Origin: JBBDWJ01 sp963824095
GTDB lineage: Bacteria; Acidobacteriota; Terriglobia; Bryobacterales; UBA6623
Reading direction: 5' to 3'
Length of the DNA stretch: 64,000 nucleotides
NCBI GenBank assembly: GCA_963824095.1
Contig: CAWGNS010000008.1
Location: forward strand, 1,054,001 to 1,118,000
Position 1 is the first letter of the stretch; each line of letters begins with the position of its first letter. The position numbers and the translations under genes are program-made. Under the pieces are notes generated by a model. It was given only the letters and a program-made list of their open reading frames with translations, ran no database searches and was not told the origin of the DNA. This document shows positions 1-9,155 of this stretch, one piece after another.

Positions 1-452
1 CTCTCGCTCGGATAGTCGCGCGATACGTCCGAAAAGACTCTCTTCGTCTCGCGCGCGATCGCCAGCCGCCCCACGACGCGCAGCAGGTAATACCCGCTGT
101 AGGTGTGCAGCGCGATCGCCAGCCAGCCGATGCCGCATAGCATCGCGACCGCCACGTGATTCACGGCCACGAGCAGAATCCCGGCCAGGCTGGTCTCTTC
201 ATACAACACCGGCCGCTGGATCGGGTAGGAAAAGACGTAGAGGTATTGGTAGATGGCGAAAACCAGCGTCGTCAGCAACCAGGCCAGGTACACCGCCGTG
301 CCTTCGCGAGTAAGCAGGAACACCATCGCCACGAGCGCGGCCCACTTGGCAAGGTGCTTGAGGCTGGCTTTGTGAGCGGCGTCGAGATAGAGATTCAACG
401 CCCCCTTGGGAAGGAACAACAGCCGCAGCAGATGGAAGACCAGCTTTCTCAC
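1..452 (-). CDS. Membrane protein, partial (C-terminus outside window)
   Basis: The minus strand is open from a GTG at 452 down to base 1, about 150 codons with no stop, so the gene is cut by the window edge. The product starts with a basic amphipathic stretch, then has at least three hydrophobic segments, one containing LAWLLTTLVFAIYQYLYVF and one rich in Val/Ala/Leu around a VNHVAVAML motif. It is probably an inner-membrane protein. I do not recognise the family. It diverges from folD, with the two starts about 200 bases apart. The GTG start is the best visible choice but has no strong Shine-Dalgarno sequence. Confidence 0.6.
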   Translation of the reverse strand, partial: MRKLVFHLLRLLFLPKGALNLYLDAAHKASLKHLAKWAALVAMVFLLTREGTAVYLAWLLTTLVFAIYQYLYVFSYPIQRPVLYEETSLAGILLVAVNHVAVAMLCGIGWLAIALHTYSGYYLLRVVGRLAIARETKRVFSDVSRDYPSE

Positions 453-652
453 AGCAACGCGTTGAGACCAGCAGTAGCATGCCGCCGCTGGAAGCACGAT
501 TGGGAAATCGCCTTAGCGGCGGTCGGGTGGAACCGGGAAAACGCGGCCCGAACCGTTTGCGCAACGCTCACCGGAAGCGCTTCCCAAGTCCCCAGCGCGC
601 CGCATGTTATGATGCGATTCTTTCCCCACGCAGCAGTCCGTACGGAGTCGCC

Positions 653-1636
653 GTGCCCGCCAGAATTCTCAACGGAAACCTCATCCGCGATCAGATTCTC
701 TCCGAAGTGAAGCAGGGCGTGGCCGAACTCGCCGGCCACGGCGCGCGCCCCGGCCTGGCCGCCGTTCTGGTGGGGAACGATGCGGCGTCGGAGATCTACG
801 TCCGCAACAAAATCAAAGCCTGCGAGCGTGTCGGCATCTACAGCGAAACGATCACGCCACCCACTGACATGACCACGGACCAACTGTTGGCGCTGGTCGG
901 CGAGCTCAACGCGCGCAACGATATTGACGGCATCCTGGTGCAGTTGCCGCTGCCGGCCCAGATCGACGCCGCGCAGGTGTTGCTGGCGGTCTCTCCCGAC
1001 AAGGATGTCGACGGATTCCACCCCATGAACGTCGGGGCCCTCGCCACCAACCGCAAAACCCTGGTGGCCTGCACTCCCGCCGGGCTCATCGAGATCCTGC
1101 GCCGCAGCGAGATTCCGATCGCCGGCCGCCGTGCCGTCGTTATCGGCCGCAGCAACGTCGTCGGCAAACCGGCGGCGCTGCTGTTGCTCAACGAAAACGC
1201 CACCGTCACCGTCTGCCACTCGCAAACGCCCGACCTGCCGGGCGTCGCCCGCGAGGCCGATATCCTGGTCGCGGCGATCGGCCGGCCCGCCTTCGTCACA
1301 CGCGATTTCATCAAGCCCGGCGCCACCGTGCTCGACGTGGGCATCAACCGCCTCAGCGGCGCCGCCCAGGTCGAAACGATCTTCCGCGGCCAGCCCGAGC
1401 GGCTGGAGCGCTTCCGCCAAAAGGGAACGATTCTGGTCGGTGACGTGCATCCGGGTGACGTCGAAGAGTTCGCCGGCGCCTACACGCCGGTCCCGGGCGG
1501 AGTCGGCCCGCTCACCATCGCCATGCTGATGTCGAACACCCTGGAAGCCGCGCGCCGCCGCCGCGGACACAGCCTCGCCGGAAGCCCTGGCAGGGCCGGG
1601 CATCTTCGCCCGCGCGCAGCCCGAGTCTTGCCGTAG
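653..1636 (+). CDS. folD: Bifunctional methylenetetrahydrofolate dehydrogenase / cyclohydrolase
   Basis: FolD interconverts 5,10-methylene-THF and 10-formyl-THF through methenyl-THF in the cytoplasm, using NADP. Visible family motifs are YVRNK (residues 49-53, with the catalytic Tyr and Lys), GILVQLPLP near 95-103, DKDVDGFHP near 118, the dinucleotide-binding VVIGRSNVVGKP near 163, and PGGVGPLT near the end. The start is taken as GTG 653, preceded by GGAG about 5 bases upstream; the same frame stays open further upstream but that part lacks FolD character. At 327 aa it is about 30 residues longer than usual, because of an Arg/Pro-rich C-terminal tail after the last conserved helix. Identity is secure; the tail is of unknown use. 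Confidence 0.95.
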   Translation: MPARILNGNLIRDQILSEVKQGVAELAGHGARPGLAAVLVGNDAASEIYVRNKIKACERVGIYSETITPPTDMTTDQLLALVGELNARNDIDGILVQLPLPAQIDAAQVLLAVSPDKDVDGFHPMNVGALATNRKTLVACTPAGLIEILRRSEIPIAGRRAVVIGRSNVVGKPAALLLLNENATVTVCHSQTPDLPGVAREADILVAAIGRPAFVTRDFIKPGATVLDVGINRLSGAAQVETIFRGQPERLERFRQKGTILVGDVHPGDVEEFAGAYTPVPGGVGPLTIAMLMSNTLEAARRRRGHSLAGSPGRAGHLRPRAARVLP

Positions 1637-1686
1637 CGACATCTCGGCGCCCGCTCGCTGGATTCAAGCGAAGGAAGGGGGGTAGG

Positions 1687-1971
1687 TTAGTGCGCTCCCT
1701 GCGTCGGGGGAACGTAGTCGGGAGGCGGAGCGGCGCCCTGCCCGAAAAAGAAATCGTCCATGTGCTTGATGATGAGTTCCTGGGCTTCGAGAGTGGCCGG
1801 GTTGAGGCGATACTCGTTGATCAGCATCTTGAGATGCTCGGTCCACATCCCCCAGGCCTGCTTGGAGACGTTGTCGTAGATGCGCTGGCCAAGATCGCTG
1901 TCGAAGGGGGACTCGTCGAGTCCCGGCAGCTCTTTACCCAGCTTGACGCATTGCACCATTCGTTCGGCCAT
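1687..1971 (-). CDS. yggX: YggX-family Fe(II)-trafficking protein
   Basis: This 94-aa protein matches the short YggX family in length and layout: an N-terminal VQCVKLGKE segment with the conserved Cys at position 8, PGLDESPF, DNVSKQAWGMW and a central HLKMLINEYRLNP helix. YggX proteins protect Fe-S clusters and labile iron from oxidants. The C-terminal tail is Pro-rich. A Shine-Dalgarno-like AGAAGGA lies just upstream of the ATG, and a TAGAAT hexamer at 1993-1998 (read on the minus strand) may be its -10 box. It is a single gene facing away from folD. Confidence 0.9.
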   Translation of the reverse strand: MAERMVQCVKLGKELPGLDESPFDSDLGQRIYDNVSKQAWGMWTEHLKMLINEYRLNPATLEAQELIIKHMDDFFFGQGAAPPPDYVPPTQGAH

Positions 1972-2035
1972 AATTTTCCTTCTCGCCCTTCTATTCTAGG
2001 GGATGTGGCGGAAACGGCCAAGGGGCACCAGGCCG

Positions 2036-2806
2036 CTAAATCTCGGGCGTTCGTTGTTCCGACTTGAAGGGGTTGAAATCGACTCCCTCGTCGAAAATCT
2101 CGATGCCCTCGGCGCGTTTGAGCGTGTTGACCACCCAGTAGGTAAGCGGCGTGGCAGCGGCCTCGTAGGCGACCTTGGCGAAATAGCCCCCCAGGATCAG
2201 CTTCCAGATGGTGGCAAAGCTCTGGTTGCCGGCAAAGATGATGGTCATCACCAGCAGCGTGTCGACGAACTCCCCCACGGCGGTGGAGCCGATGGTACGC
2301 GTCCAGAGGTATTTGCCCTTGGTGAGGATCTTCATCTTCGACATGACGTAGGCGTTGGAGAACTCGCCCGCCCAGTAAGCCGTGAGGCTGGCGAGCAGCA
2401 CACGCGGGACGAAGCCAAAGATCTTCTCGAACGCCTCCTGGTTCTGGAATTCCGGAGCGGCCGGCAGCTTGGTGGCGATCAGTCCCATCACGGCCAGCAG
2501 CGCCGCCGAAAAGAAGCCGATCCAGATGGCGCGGCGCGAGGCGCCGTAGCCGTAAACCTCGACGAAGATGTCGCCGAAAATGTAGGCGATGGGGAACAGC
2601 ATCTGCGCGGCGCTGATCAGATAGGGACCGAACACGTAGCCGCCGATTTCGAAAGGACCGACCTGGCAGATCTTTTGCGCCACCAGATTTGAGACCAGCA
2701 GCACGACCACGAAGACATGCACGCAAAGGTCGTAGAAGCGAAAATGATGCGGATCGACCACGTGCTGGCCGGCGTCACCGGATGGGTGGTGGACTTCTTG
2801 GGTCAT
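2036..2806 (-). CDS. Queuosine precursor transporter (YhhQ/VUT family)
   Basis: An integral membrane protein of 256 aa with about six hydrophobic segments. Family hallmarks are an early LVSNLVAQKI segment, a following Phe/Gly-rich stretch with AAQMLFPIAYIFGDIFVEVYGY, and TRTIGSTAVGEFVDT in the second half. YhhQ-type carriers import queuosine precursors such as preQ0/preQ1 for tRNA modification. The ATG at 2806 (MTQEV) is chosen because upstream residues in frame come from the neighbouring carboxylase gene. It begins 27 bases beyond the stop of that gene on the same strand and may share its transcript. Confidence 0.88.
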   Translation of the reverse strand: MTQEVHHPSGDAGQHVVDPHHFRFYDLCVHVFVVVLLVSNLVAQKICQVGPFEIGGYVFGPYLISAAQMLFPIAYIFGDIFVEVYGYGASRRAIWIGFFSAALLAVMGLIATKLPAAPEFQNQEAFEKIFGFVPRVLLASLTAYWAGEFSNAYVMSKMKILTKGKYLWTRTIGSTAVGEFVDTLLVMTIIFAGNQSFATIWKLILGGYFAKVAYEAAATPLTYWVVNTLKRAEGIEIFDEGVDFNPFKSEQRTPEI

Positions 2807-2832
2807 GGGTGTGCGGAACGGGAGCGTCGGGG

Positions 2833-4467
2833 TCAGGAACCAATCAACGGACGGGCCGTGGCGGCGGCCTGCAAACACATCTCCAGAACCTGGCGCGTGC
2901 GGCGCGGATCGACGATGGCGTCGGTATAGCCTCGCGCGGCCGAGTGTTTGGCGTCGAGCGAGCGTTCGTAGTCGGCGCGGGTGCGGTCGATAGCCTCCTG
3001 CAACTCGGCGCCGACCGGTTCGCCGGCTGTCTTGAGCCGCTCGATTTCCACGGCGAACAGCGCCTGCACCGCCGAATCGCCTTCCATCACTCCCACCCGC
3101 GCCGTGGGCCAACTGAAAATGAAATCGGGGTCGAAGCCCTGCCCGGCCATGGCATAGTAACCGGCCCCGCTAGCGTGTGCGAGTGTAACGACGATTTTCG
3201 GGACGCGCGCGCAGGCCATGGTCTCGACCATTTCCGCACCGGCGCGAATGATGCCGCTGCGTTCGGCGTCGAGACCGACCATGAAGCCGGTGACGTCCTG
3301 TAGATAAACCAGCGGGTGGCCGCTGCGGTCGCACATCTCGACGAATTGCGAGACCTTGCGGGCGCTCTCGGTGTAGATGATCGCGCCGATGCGGGCCCTC
3401 TTGCCCTGCCGCAGAAAACCGCGGCGATTTGCGATGAGCCCCACGGGACGCCCGGCCAGACGCGCGTTGGCGCAGAGCACCTCGTGCGCGTAGTCGGCCA
3501 TGAATTCGAGATAGCCCTCGCTGTCGAAGATGCGGAAGATCACTTCCTGGATGTCGTAGGGCAGGCGATGGTCGGCCGGCAAAACCGCGGAGATGCCGTC
3601 TTCGTCGAGCAACGGCGCCATCGCCTCGGCCAGACCCTCCGCCGGCGGCGCGGGCAGTTCGCCCACCTGCTGGCGGATCATCTCGATGCACTCGGCGTCG
3701 TCTTTGGCCTTATAGTGCGCCACGCCGCTGACGGCGGTGTGCATGGCGGCTCCGCCGAGGGTCTCGGCATCGACCGACTGCCCGATGGCGCCTTTGACCA
3801 GATTCGGTCCGCCCAGACCCATGAAACTGGTGCCCTCGACCATGATGATGGCGTCGCTCAGGGCCGGCAGGTAGGCGCCGCCGGCGATGCAGGGTCCCAT
3901 GACGGCGGCGATCTGCGGCACGCGCAGGGTGCGGCGCATCAGCGAATTGTTGTAGAAAATACGAGCGCCGCCAAACTGTCCCGGGAAGATGCTTTCCTGA
4001 AACGGCAGGTTGATGCCCGACGAGTCCACCAGGTAAACAATAGGAATGCGGCAGCGCATCGCCGCCTGTTGGATACGCAGGATCTTGGGGACCGTTTCGG
4101 GCCACCACGCGCCGGCCTTGACCGTCGAGTCGTTGGCCATGATCGCCACGGCGCGGCCGTGGATGCGTCCCAGGCCCGTAACGACTCCCGCCGCCGGCGC
4201 TTTGCCGTCGTAGCGGTCATAGGCGACCAGCAAGCCGGTTTCGAGGAACGTGCTGCCGGAGTCGATCAGCTTTTCAATGCGTTCGCGCGCGGTGAGCTTG
4301 CCCGTCTTGTGCTGCTTGGCGATGCGTTCGGGGCCGCCGCCTTGCCGCAGGCGATCTTCGAGGTTGTGAAGCTGCTTGACGAGCGAGCCCATATGAGCTT
4401 CGCGCGCGGCGCGCTCGCGGGCATCGGGCGGAGTAAGACCGGGTTGTGGAACAAAGGTTGCTTTCAT
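2833..4467 (-). CDS. Acyl-CoA carboxylase, carboxyltransferase (beta) subunit
   Basis: The carboxyltransferase subunit moves CO2 from carboxybiotin to an acyl-CoA such as propionyl-, acetyl- or methylcrotonyl-CoA. It is full length at 544 aa, with both crotonase-fold halves. The N-terminal half has the GGGPERIAKQH and KLTARERIEKL signature, then GPCIAGGAYLPALSD. The C-terminal half has VTGFMVG, HASGAGYYAMAG and WPTARVGVMEG. No biotin carboxylase or biotin carrier is nearby, so the substrate cannot be fixed; the overall look is closest to methylcrotonyl/propionyl-CoA carboxylases. The ATG at 4467 (MKATF) is preferred; the frame stays open further upstream. Confidence 0.9.
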   Translation of the reverse strand: MKATFVPQPGLTPPDARERAAREAHMGSLVKQLHNLEDRLRQGGGPERIAKQHKTGKLTARERIEKLIDSGSTFLETGLLVAYDRYDGKAPAAGVVTGLGRIHGRAVAIMANDSTVKAGAWWPETVPKILRIQQAAMRCRIPIVYLVDSSGINLPFQESIFPGQFGGARIFYNNSLMRRTLRVPQIAAVMGPCIAGGAYLPALSDAIIMVEGTSFMGLGGPNLVKGAIGQSVDAETLGGAAMHTAVSGVAHYKAKDDAECIEMIRQQVGELPAPPAEGLAEAMAPLLDEDGISAVLPADHRLPYDIQEVIFRIFDSEGYLEFMADYAHEVLCANARLAGRPVGLIANRRGFLRQGKRARIGAIIYTESARKVSQFVEMCDRSGHPLVYLQDVTGFMVGLDAERSGIIRAGAEMVETMACARVPKIVVTLAHASGAGYYAMAGQGFDPDFIFSWPTARVGVMEGDSAVQALFAVEIERLKTAGEPVGAELQEAIDRTRADYERSLDAKHSAARGYTDAIVDPRRTRQVLEMCLQAAATARPLIGS

Positions 4468-4654
4468 GCGAGCGAGGGCTATGTTCGCCGATACTGTGGA
4501 TCGTAGCATGCTTATCGGCGGCGCCCCCGGCAGCCCAGTCGAAGCGCCGCGGGCAGGGACAAATCGAGGCAAGGCCAAGGGCAAAGTGCGAAAGGCAACA
4601 GGCGGTTACGGTATCGTGTCGAAGCTGACGCGCGGACGGGTATCCGTTCGGCGG

Positions 4655-5761
4655 ATGGCTGCCTGGCGGCGCTCCGCCCTTTGCCGCGGGCCTTTCTCCC
4701 CACTCCCTTCGCCTCCCGCATTCTTGCCTTTTGCCTTCCCCTCTTTGTCTTTCGCCTTTTCGCCTTTTGCCTTCCTACTTGCCTTCTTGCCTTCCGTCTT
4801 TCGTCTTCTCTCCCTCTTCCTCGCTCTCTGCCTCTCTCCCGCCGCGGCCCACATCATGAGCATGAGCAGCGGCGAACTGCGCGTCGACGGCACACACGCC
4901 AGCTACGAGCTGCGCATGCCGCTCTACGAAATCACGCACCTGAAAAACCCCGAGCCGACCTTGCTCGAAAACTTCCGGCTGTATTCGGGAGGTCAGGAAA
5001 TTCGGCCCAATCAAGGTGCCTGCCGCGCCGATAGCGACCAGGGAATCTACCGCTGCGAGGTGTCCTACGAATTCTCCGAGCCGCCCGACGAGCTCGCTAT
5101 CGAATGTACCTTCGCCGCGGTGACTGTTCCCAACCATGTGCACGTGCTGCGCGCGATCCGCGGCGACGTGACCGAGCAGGCGGTTTTCGATTTCACCTCG
5201 AGCCGCGCCACGATCCGCTTCACGCCGCCGACCTGGTCGGAACGCGCCACGTCGCAGCTATGGGCCGGCGTGCTGCGCGTGCTGATCGGCCCCTTCCAGG
5301 TGTTGTTCCTGGCGGCGCTGGTGCTGGCGGGCAGGCAGCGGCGTGAGCTGGTCTGGCTGGCGCTGTCGTTCGCCGGCGCGGAAGCGCTCTCGGCGGCCAT
5401 TCTGGCAGGCATCTCTTGGGCGCCCCCGCCGCGATTCGTGGAAGCCGCCGCCGCGCTGACGGTCGCCTATCTGGCAATCGAGATTCTGGTGTTGCCCGAG
5501 GCCTCTTACCGCTGGTTGATCGCGGCCGTGATGGGCGTCTTTCACGGCTTCTATTTCGGCGGCTTTCTGAAAGAGTCGGAGATGGAAGCGCTGTATGTGC
5601 TGGCGGGAGTGCTGCTGGCCGATGCGCTGCTGCTGACAATTTTTGCGTACCTGTTGGCCCGCCTTCGCGAAGGCGCGGCCTGGCTGCGGCCCGTGCGGTC
5701 GGGCGCGGTCGTGCTGTTTGTGATCGGCCTGGCCTGGTTTGTAATGCGAGTGCGCTCCTAG
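4655..5761 (+). CDS. HupE/UreJ-like membrane protein with N-terminal secreted domain
   Basis: The mature protein begins after a signal-peptide-like stretch ending in SPAAA/H near base 4852. It has an extracytoplasmic beta-rich domain of about 130 residues, then roughly seven membrane segments. The segment with VMGVFHGFYFGG resembles the HxxxD/GxxHG region of the HupE/UreJ_2 family, linked to metal handling but with no firm role. The start is uncertain: ATG 4655 gives 368 aa, but the N-terminus is then encoded by a pyrimidine-rich tract (4691-4840). A TTG inside that tract could be the true start of the signal peptide. It faces the carboxylase gene divergently. Confidence 0.7.
   Translation: MAAWRRSALCRGPFSPLPSPPAFLPFAFPSLSFAFSPFAFLLAFLPSVFRLLSLFLALCLSPAAAHIMSMSSGELRVDGTHASYELRMPLYEITHLKNPEPTLLENFRLYSGGQEIRPNQGACRADSDQGIYRCEVSYEFSEPPDELAIECTFAAVTVPNHVHVLRAIRGDVTEQAVFDFTSSRATIRFTPPTWSERATSQLWAGVLRVLIGPFQVLFLAALVLAGRQRRELVWLALSFAGAEALSAAILAGISWAPPPRFVEAAAALTVAYLAIEILVLPEASYRWLIAAVMGVFHGFYFGGFLKESEMEALYVLAGVLLADALLLTIFAYLLARLREGAAWLRPVRSGAVVLFVIGLAWFVMRVRS
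4691..4840 (+). repeat. Degenerate polypyrimidine tract (CCTTTTGCCTT-like units)
   Basis: About 150 bases are almost entirely C and T on the plus strand, built from loose repeats of CCTTTTGCCTT, CTTTCGCC and CTTGCCTTC. Read through in the HupE-like frame it gives a Phe/Pro/Leu-rich, low-complexity peptide. A related purine-rich piece (AAGGCCAAGGGCAAAG and similar) lies just upstream at 4570-4600 on the same strand. This looks like slippage-prone simple sequence, perhaps recruited as part of a signal peptide. Confidence 0.7.
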
Positions 5762-5788
5762 CAAGCCGCAACCGCCAGTGTATTCTGA

Positions 5789-6493
5789 GTGTTGGCCGTC
5801 CTCGAACTCCACAACGTCTGCAAGCAATATCAGGCCGACCACGCTGTGGTTCGGGCGCTCGACGGCGTTTCGCTGTCCGTGCAGGCGGGAGAGTTTGTTT
5901 CGATCGTCGGTCGCAGCGGCTGCGGCAAAACGACCCTGCTCAACCTGGCCGGCGCGATGGATTTCCCGACCTCGGGAGATGTGATCCTCGACGGCGCCGG
6001 CACGGCGAACCTCGACGACGCCCGGCTGACCGCGATTCGGCGCAACAAAGTCGGGTTTGTGTTCCAGTTTTTTCAGCTCTTGCCGACGTTGACCGCCGTT
6101 GAAAACGTCGAGCTGCCCCTGTTGCTCGCCGGTAACACGGATTGCCGCCAATCGGCCCTCGAGAGGCTGCGCTGGGTCGAGATGGAAGAACTCGCCGGCC
6201 GGCTGCCGCACCAGCTTTCGGGCGGCCAGATGCAGCGGGTCGCGATTGCGCGCGCCCTGGTGCATGCGCCGCTCATCCTGCTGGCCGATGAGCCCATCGG
6301 GAACCTCGACAGCACCAGCGCGGCGATCGTGATGAGCCTGCTGCGCCGCGTCGCCGACGAGTTTCAAACCGCGGTGCTGATGGCGACCCACAGCCTCGAA
6401 GCCGCCGAGATCACGGATACGATCGTGCGTTTGCGCGACGGGCGCGTCGAGAATGTAGAGCGCAAGCAACCAGACCGTCCTGTGGCGCCGTAG
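5789..6493 (+). CDS. ABC transporter ATP-binding protein, LolD/MacB type
   Basis: This 234-aa ATPase energises the FtsX-type permease encoded next. It has Walker A GRSGCGKTT (41-49), a Q-loop near FQFFQLLP, the signature LSGGQMQRVAIARAL near 143 and Walker B LILLADEP near 163, followed by a switch His in ATHS. The family (MacB/LolD/FtsE) drives mechanotransmission or lipoprotein extraction rather than classical import. GTG 5789 is used as start, with TTG three bases later as an alternative. It begins 27 bases after the HupE-like gene. Confidence 0.9.
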   Translation: MLAVLELHNVCKQYQADHAVVRALDGVSLSVQAGEFVSIVGRSGCGKTTLLNLAGAMDFPTSGDVILDGAGTANLDDARLTAIRRNKVGFVFQFFQLLPTLTAVENVELPLLLAGNTDCRQSALERLRWVEMEELAGRLPHQLSGGQMQRVAIARALVHAPLILLADEPIGNLDSTSAAIVMSLLRRVADEFQTAVLMATHSLEAAEITDTIVRLRDGRVENVERKQPDRPVAP

Positions 6494-6602
6494 TGGCGGT
6501 GGCGAACCAGGCCGGTGTCGGTTGACGAAGCACACCGGCTCCGCCACAGCGTTGAGGGCGCGACAGAGAGTCCCCTGTCGACGGCGCCAGGTTCCATTTC
6601 TG

Positions 6603-9155
6603 ATGGCTTCCTTGCTCCTTTTTTTTCGCATGATGCTGCGGCCGCTGGCGCGTGAGCCGGTGCGCACGGCCCTGACCCTATTCGCGGTCACCCTCGGGGT
6701 TGCGGTCGTGGTGGCCATCGAACTGGCCGGCGTGGCGGCCACCGGGTCGTTTCGCTCCTCGCTCGAATCGCTGACCGGCAAGGCCGCCTACGAAATCAGC
6801 GCCATCGGCGGGCTCGACGAATCGCTGCTGGGGCGGCTGGATTCCCTGCCCTACCCCATCCGTTTCGCGCCGCTGATCGAGGGCTTCGCCGTCCTCGAGC
6901 CGCGGTACGAAAACGTGCCGGCGTTCGGCGTCGACATGATCGGCGCTTCCACGCTGGGCGATTCCCTCGGCGAGCAAACGGTGTCGCTCGATCTCTTGCG
7001 CACCAACGACTCGATCTGGGTCGGCAAGGCGTTCGGCAAGGCGCCCGGGGAAACCTTGCGCCTCACCATCAACGGCCGTGAGCGGGTTTACACCGTGCGC
7101 GGCGTCGTCGACACGGCTCGCTTTCCGGGCGCGGCGCAGGAAAACATCGTGGTGATGGATATCGCCACCGCGCAGCGCGCCTTCGACAAGCGGGGCCGCC
7201 TCGACCGCATTGCCGTGCTGTTGCCCTCACCGTCCGCGAGCGCGCGAACCGGCGAGCAGCAGGACTGGGAAGCGCTGCTGCGGGCCGAGCTGCCGGCGGG
7301 CGTCACCCTGCGGCCGCAAGGCGCGCGCACCGAGCAAAACCGCAAAATGCTCGGCGCCTTCCGCTGGAACCTGCGGATCCTCAGCTATATCTCGCTGGTG
7401 GTCGGCGCGTTCCTCATCTACAACACGATTTCGGTGTCGGTGGTGCGGCGGCGGGCCGAGATCGGCGTGATGCGCGCGATGGGCGCTTCGCGTACGGGCG
7501 TGCTCGCGGCGTTTCTTGCCGAGGCCGCGTTCTTCGGAACCGCCGGCATGCTGCTGGGGCTTGCCGTGGGCCGCGTGATGGCCGGCGGCGCGGTCGAGCT
7601 GATGGCGGCGACGGTGGAAACGCTCTACGTCAGCAGCGCGCCCGGCGCGATCGAGGTCACGCTCGGAACGCTGCTGATCGCCGCCGTGGCGGGCATCGGC
7701 GTGTCGCTGGCGTCGGCGCTGGCGCCGGCGCGCGAAGCGTCGCGCGTGGCGCCCAGCGAAGCGATGGCTCGCGGCCATCATGAATACCGGGCGCGGCTCC
7801 ACGCCGGGCGCGACCTCGCCTGGGCCGCGGCGCTGGCGATCGCGGCCGGCCTTGCCTGCCTGGCTCCGCCAATCGATCGCAAACCCGTGCTGGGCTACAT
7901 CGCGGCGCTGTTGCTGATTGCGGCAGCTGCTCTGGCGATTCCGGCAACCGTAGCCTGGATCACGCGCGCCGGCTCGGCGGCGGCGCGGCGCGTGTTCGGC
8001 GTCGAGGGATTTCTCGCGTCGCGCAGCCTCGCCGCTTCGCTGGCGCGCACCTCCGTGTTGGTCGGCGCGCTCTCCACCGCCGTCGCCATGATGGTCAGCG
8101 TCGGCATCATGGTCGGCAGCTTCCGCGAAACCGTGCAGGTCTGGATGGCCTATCAACTACGCGCCGACCTTTACATCCGCCCGGCCGGCAATCCTTCCGC
8201 CGACCGGCTGGCGACGATGGACCCGGAACTCGCCGACCGCATCGCGGCGCTGCCGGAAGTCGAGGCCGTCGACCGGTTCCGCTCCTATCCGATCAGCTAC
8301 GAGGGGCTGCCGGCGACGCTGGGGGCCGGCGAATCCAAAGTGGTCAGCCGCAGCGGCATGGTTCGCTTCCTCGAAGGTCCCTCGCGCGAGACGATCCTCG
8401 ACGAGATGCGCTCGGGCGACAACGCCATCATCAGCGAGCCGTTTTCGGCCAAGCACAATCTGCATGTGGGCGACGCGCTGCGGCTGCCGTTGGGCGGCCG
8501 GGAAGTGGAGTTCCGCGTCGCCGGGGTCTACTACGACTATTCGAGCGAGCGCGGGCTGATCATCATCGATCGCGCGACGCTGTTGAAATATCTCCCCGAC
8601 CCCGCACTCACCAGCCTCGCGGTGTACCTCAAGCCGGGCGAGGATCTCGACGCCGCCCGGCTGGCCATCGAGCGCGCGACCGCCGGACGCCGGTTGTTCA
8701 TCGCCGGCAACCGCGCTTTGCGGCAGGCCGCCATTCGCGTGTTCGACCGCACCTTCGCGATCACCTACGCGCTCGAAGCGGTGGCGATCGTGGTCGCTAT
8801 CGTCGGCATGGCCGGGGCGCTGCTGGCGCTGGTGATCGACCGCCGGCGCGAGATCGGCGTGCTGCGCTTTCTGGGAGCCTCCGCCGGGCAGGTGCGGCGG
8901 CTGATCCTGTTCGAATCGGGCCTGCTGGGGCTGCTGGCGAACCTGGTGGGCCTGGCGCTGGGGACCGTGCTATCGCTGGTGCTCATCTACGTGATCAACA
9001 AGCAGTCGTTCGGCTGGACGATTCAGTTCCATTGGCCGGTTGCGTTACTGGTGAGCGCATTGACGCTGATCTACGTGGCGACCTTGCTGGCGGGGATCTA
9101 TCCGGCGCGGCTGGCGGTGCGGCTGAACCCGATCGAGGTGGTGCATGAGGAGTAA
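6603..9155 (+). CDS. FtsX-like ABC transporter permease (double-length)
   Basis: An 850-aa permease with two FtsX units in one chain. The first hydrophobic helix is near residues 15-40, followed by an extracytoplasmic domain and a three-helix FtsX core around residues 255-400. After a second helix pair near 410-460 come another extracytoplasmic domain and a C-terminal FtsX core after about 720. The cores carry the typical RRAEIGVMRAMGAS and RRREIGVLRFLGAS motifs. The ATG at 6603 follows a short spacer from the ATPase, and the stop overlaps the next gene by 11 bases. This layout matches the AttF/AttG or YbbP-type partner of an AttE-like ATPase. Confidence 0.9.
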   Translation: MASLLLFFRMMLRPLAREPVRTALTLFAVTLGVAVVVAIELAGVAATGSFRSSLESLTGKAAYEISAIGGLDESLLGRLDSLPYPIRFAPLIEGFAVLEPRYENVPAFGVDMIGASTLGDSLGEQTVSLDLLRTNDSIWVGKAFGKAPGETLRLTINGRERVYTVRGVVDTARFPGAAQENIVVMDIATAQRAFDKRGRLDRIAVLLPSPSASARTGEQQDWEALLRAELPAGVTLRPQGARTEQNRKMLGAFRWNLRILSYISLVVGAFLIYNTISVSVVRRRAEIGVMRAMGASRTGVLAAFLAEAAFFGTAGMLLGLAVGRVMAGGAVELMAATVETLYVSSAPGAIEVTLGTLLIAAVAGIGVSLASALAPAREASRVAPSEAMARGHHEYRARLHAGRDLAWAAALAIAAGLACLAPPIDRKPVLGYIAALLLIAAAALAIPATVAWITRAGSAAARRVFGVEGFLASRSLAASLARTSVLVGALSTAVAMMVSVGIMVGSFRETVQVWMAYQLRADLYIRPAGNPSADRLATMDPELADRIAALPEVEAVDRFRSYPISYEGLPATLGAGESKVVSRSGMVRFLEGPSRETILDEMRSGDNAIISEPFSAKHNLHVGDALRLPLGGREVEFRVAGVYYDYSSERGLIIIDRATLLKYLPDPALTSLAVYLKPGEDLDAARLAIERATAGRRLFIAGNRALRQAAIRVFDRTFAITYALEAVAIVVAIVGMAGALLALVIDRRREIGVLRFLGASAGQVRRLILFESGLLGLLANLVGLALGTVLSLVLIYVINKQSFGWTIQFHWPVALLVSALTLIYVATLLAGIYPARLAVRLNPIEVVHEE

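Noticed and set aside
449..1642. Long open frame on the minus strand opposite folD
   Set aside because: Its product is Ala/Arg/Asp/Gly-rich with no domain; it mirrors the folD codon pattern in high-GC DNA.
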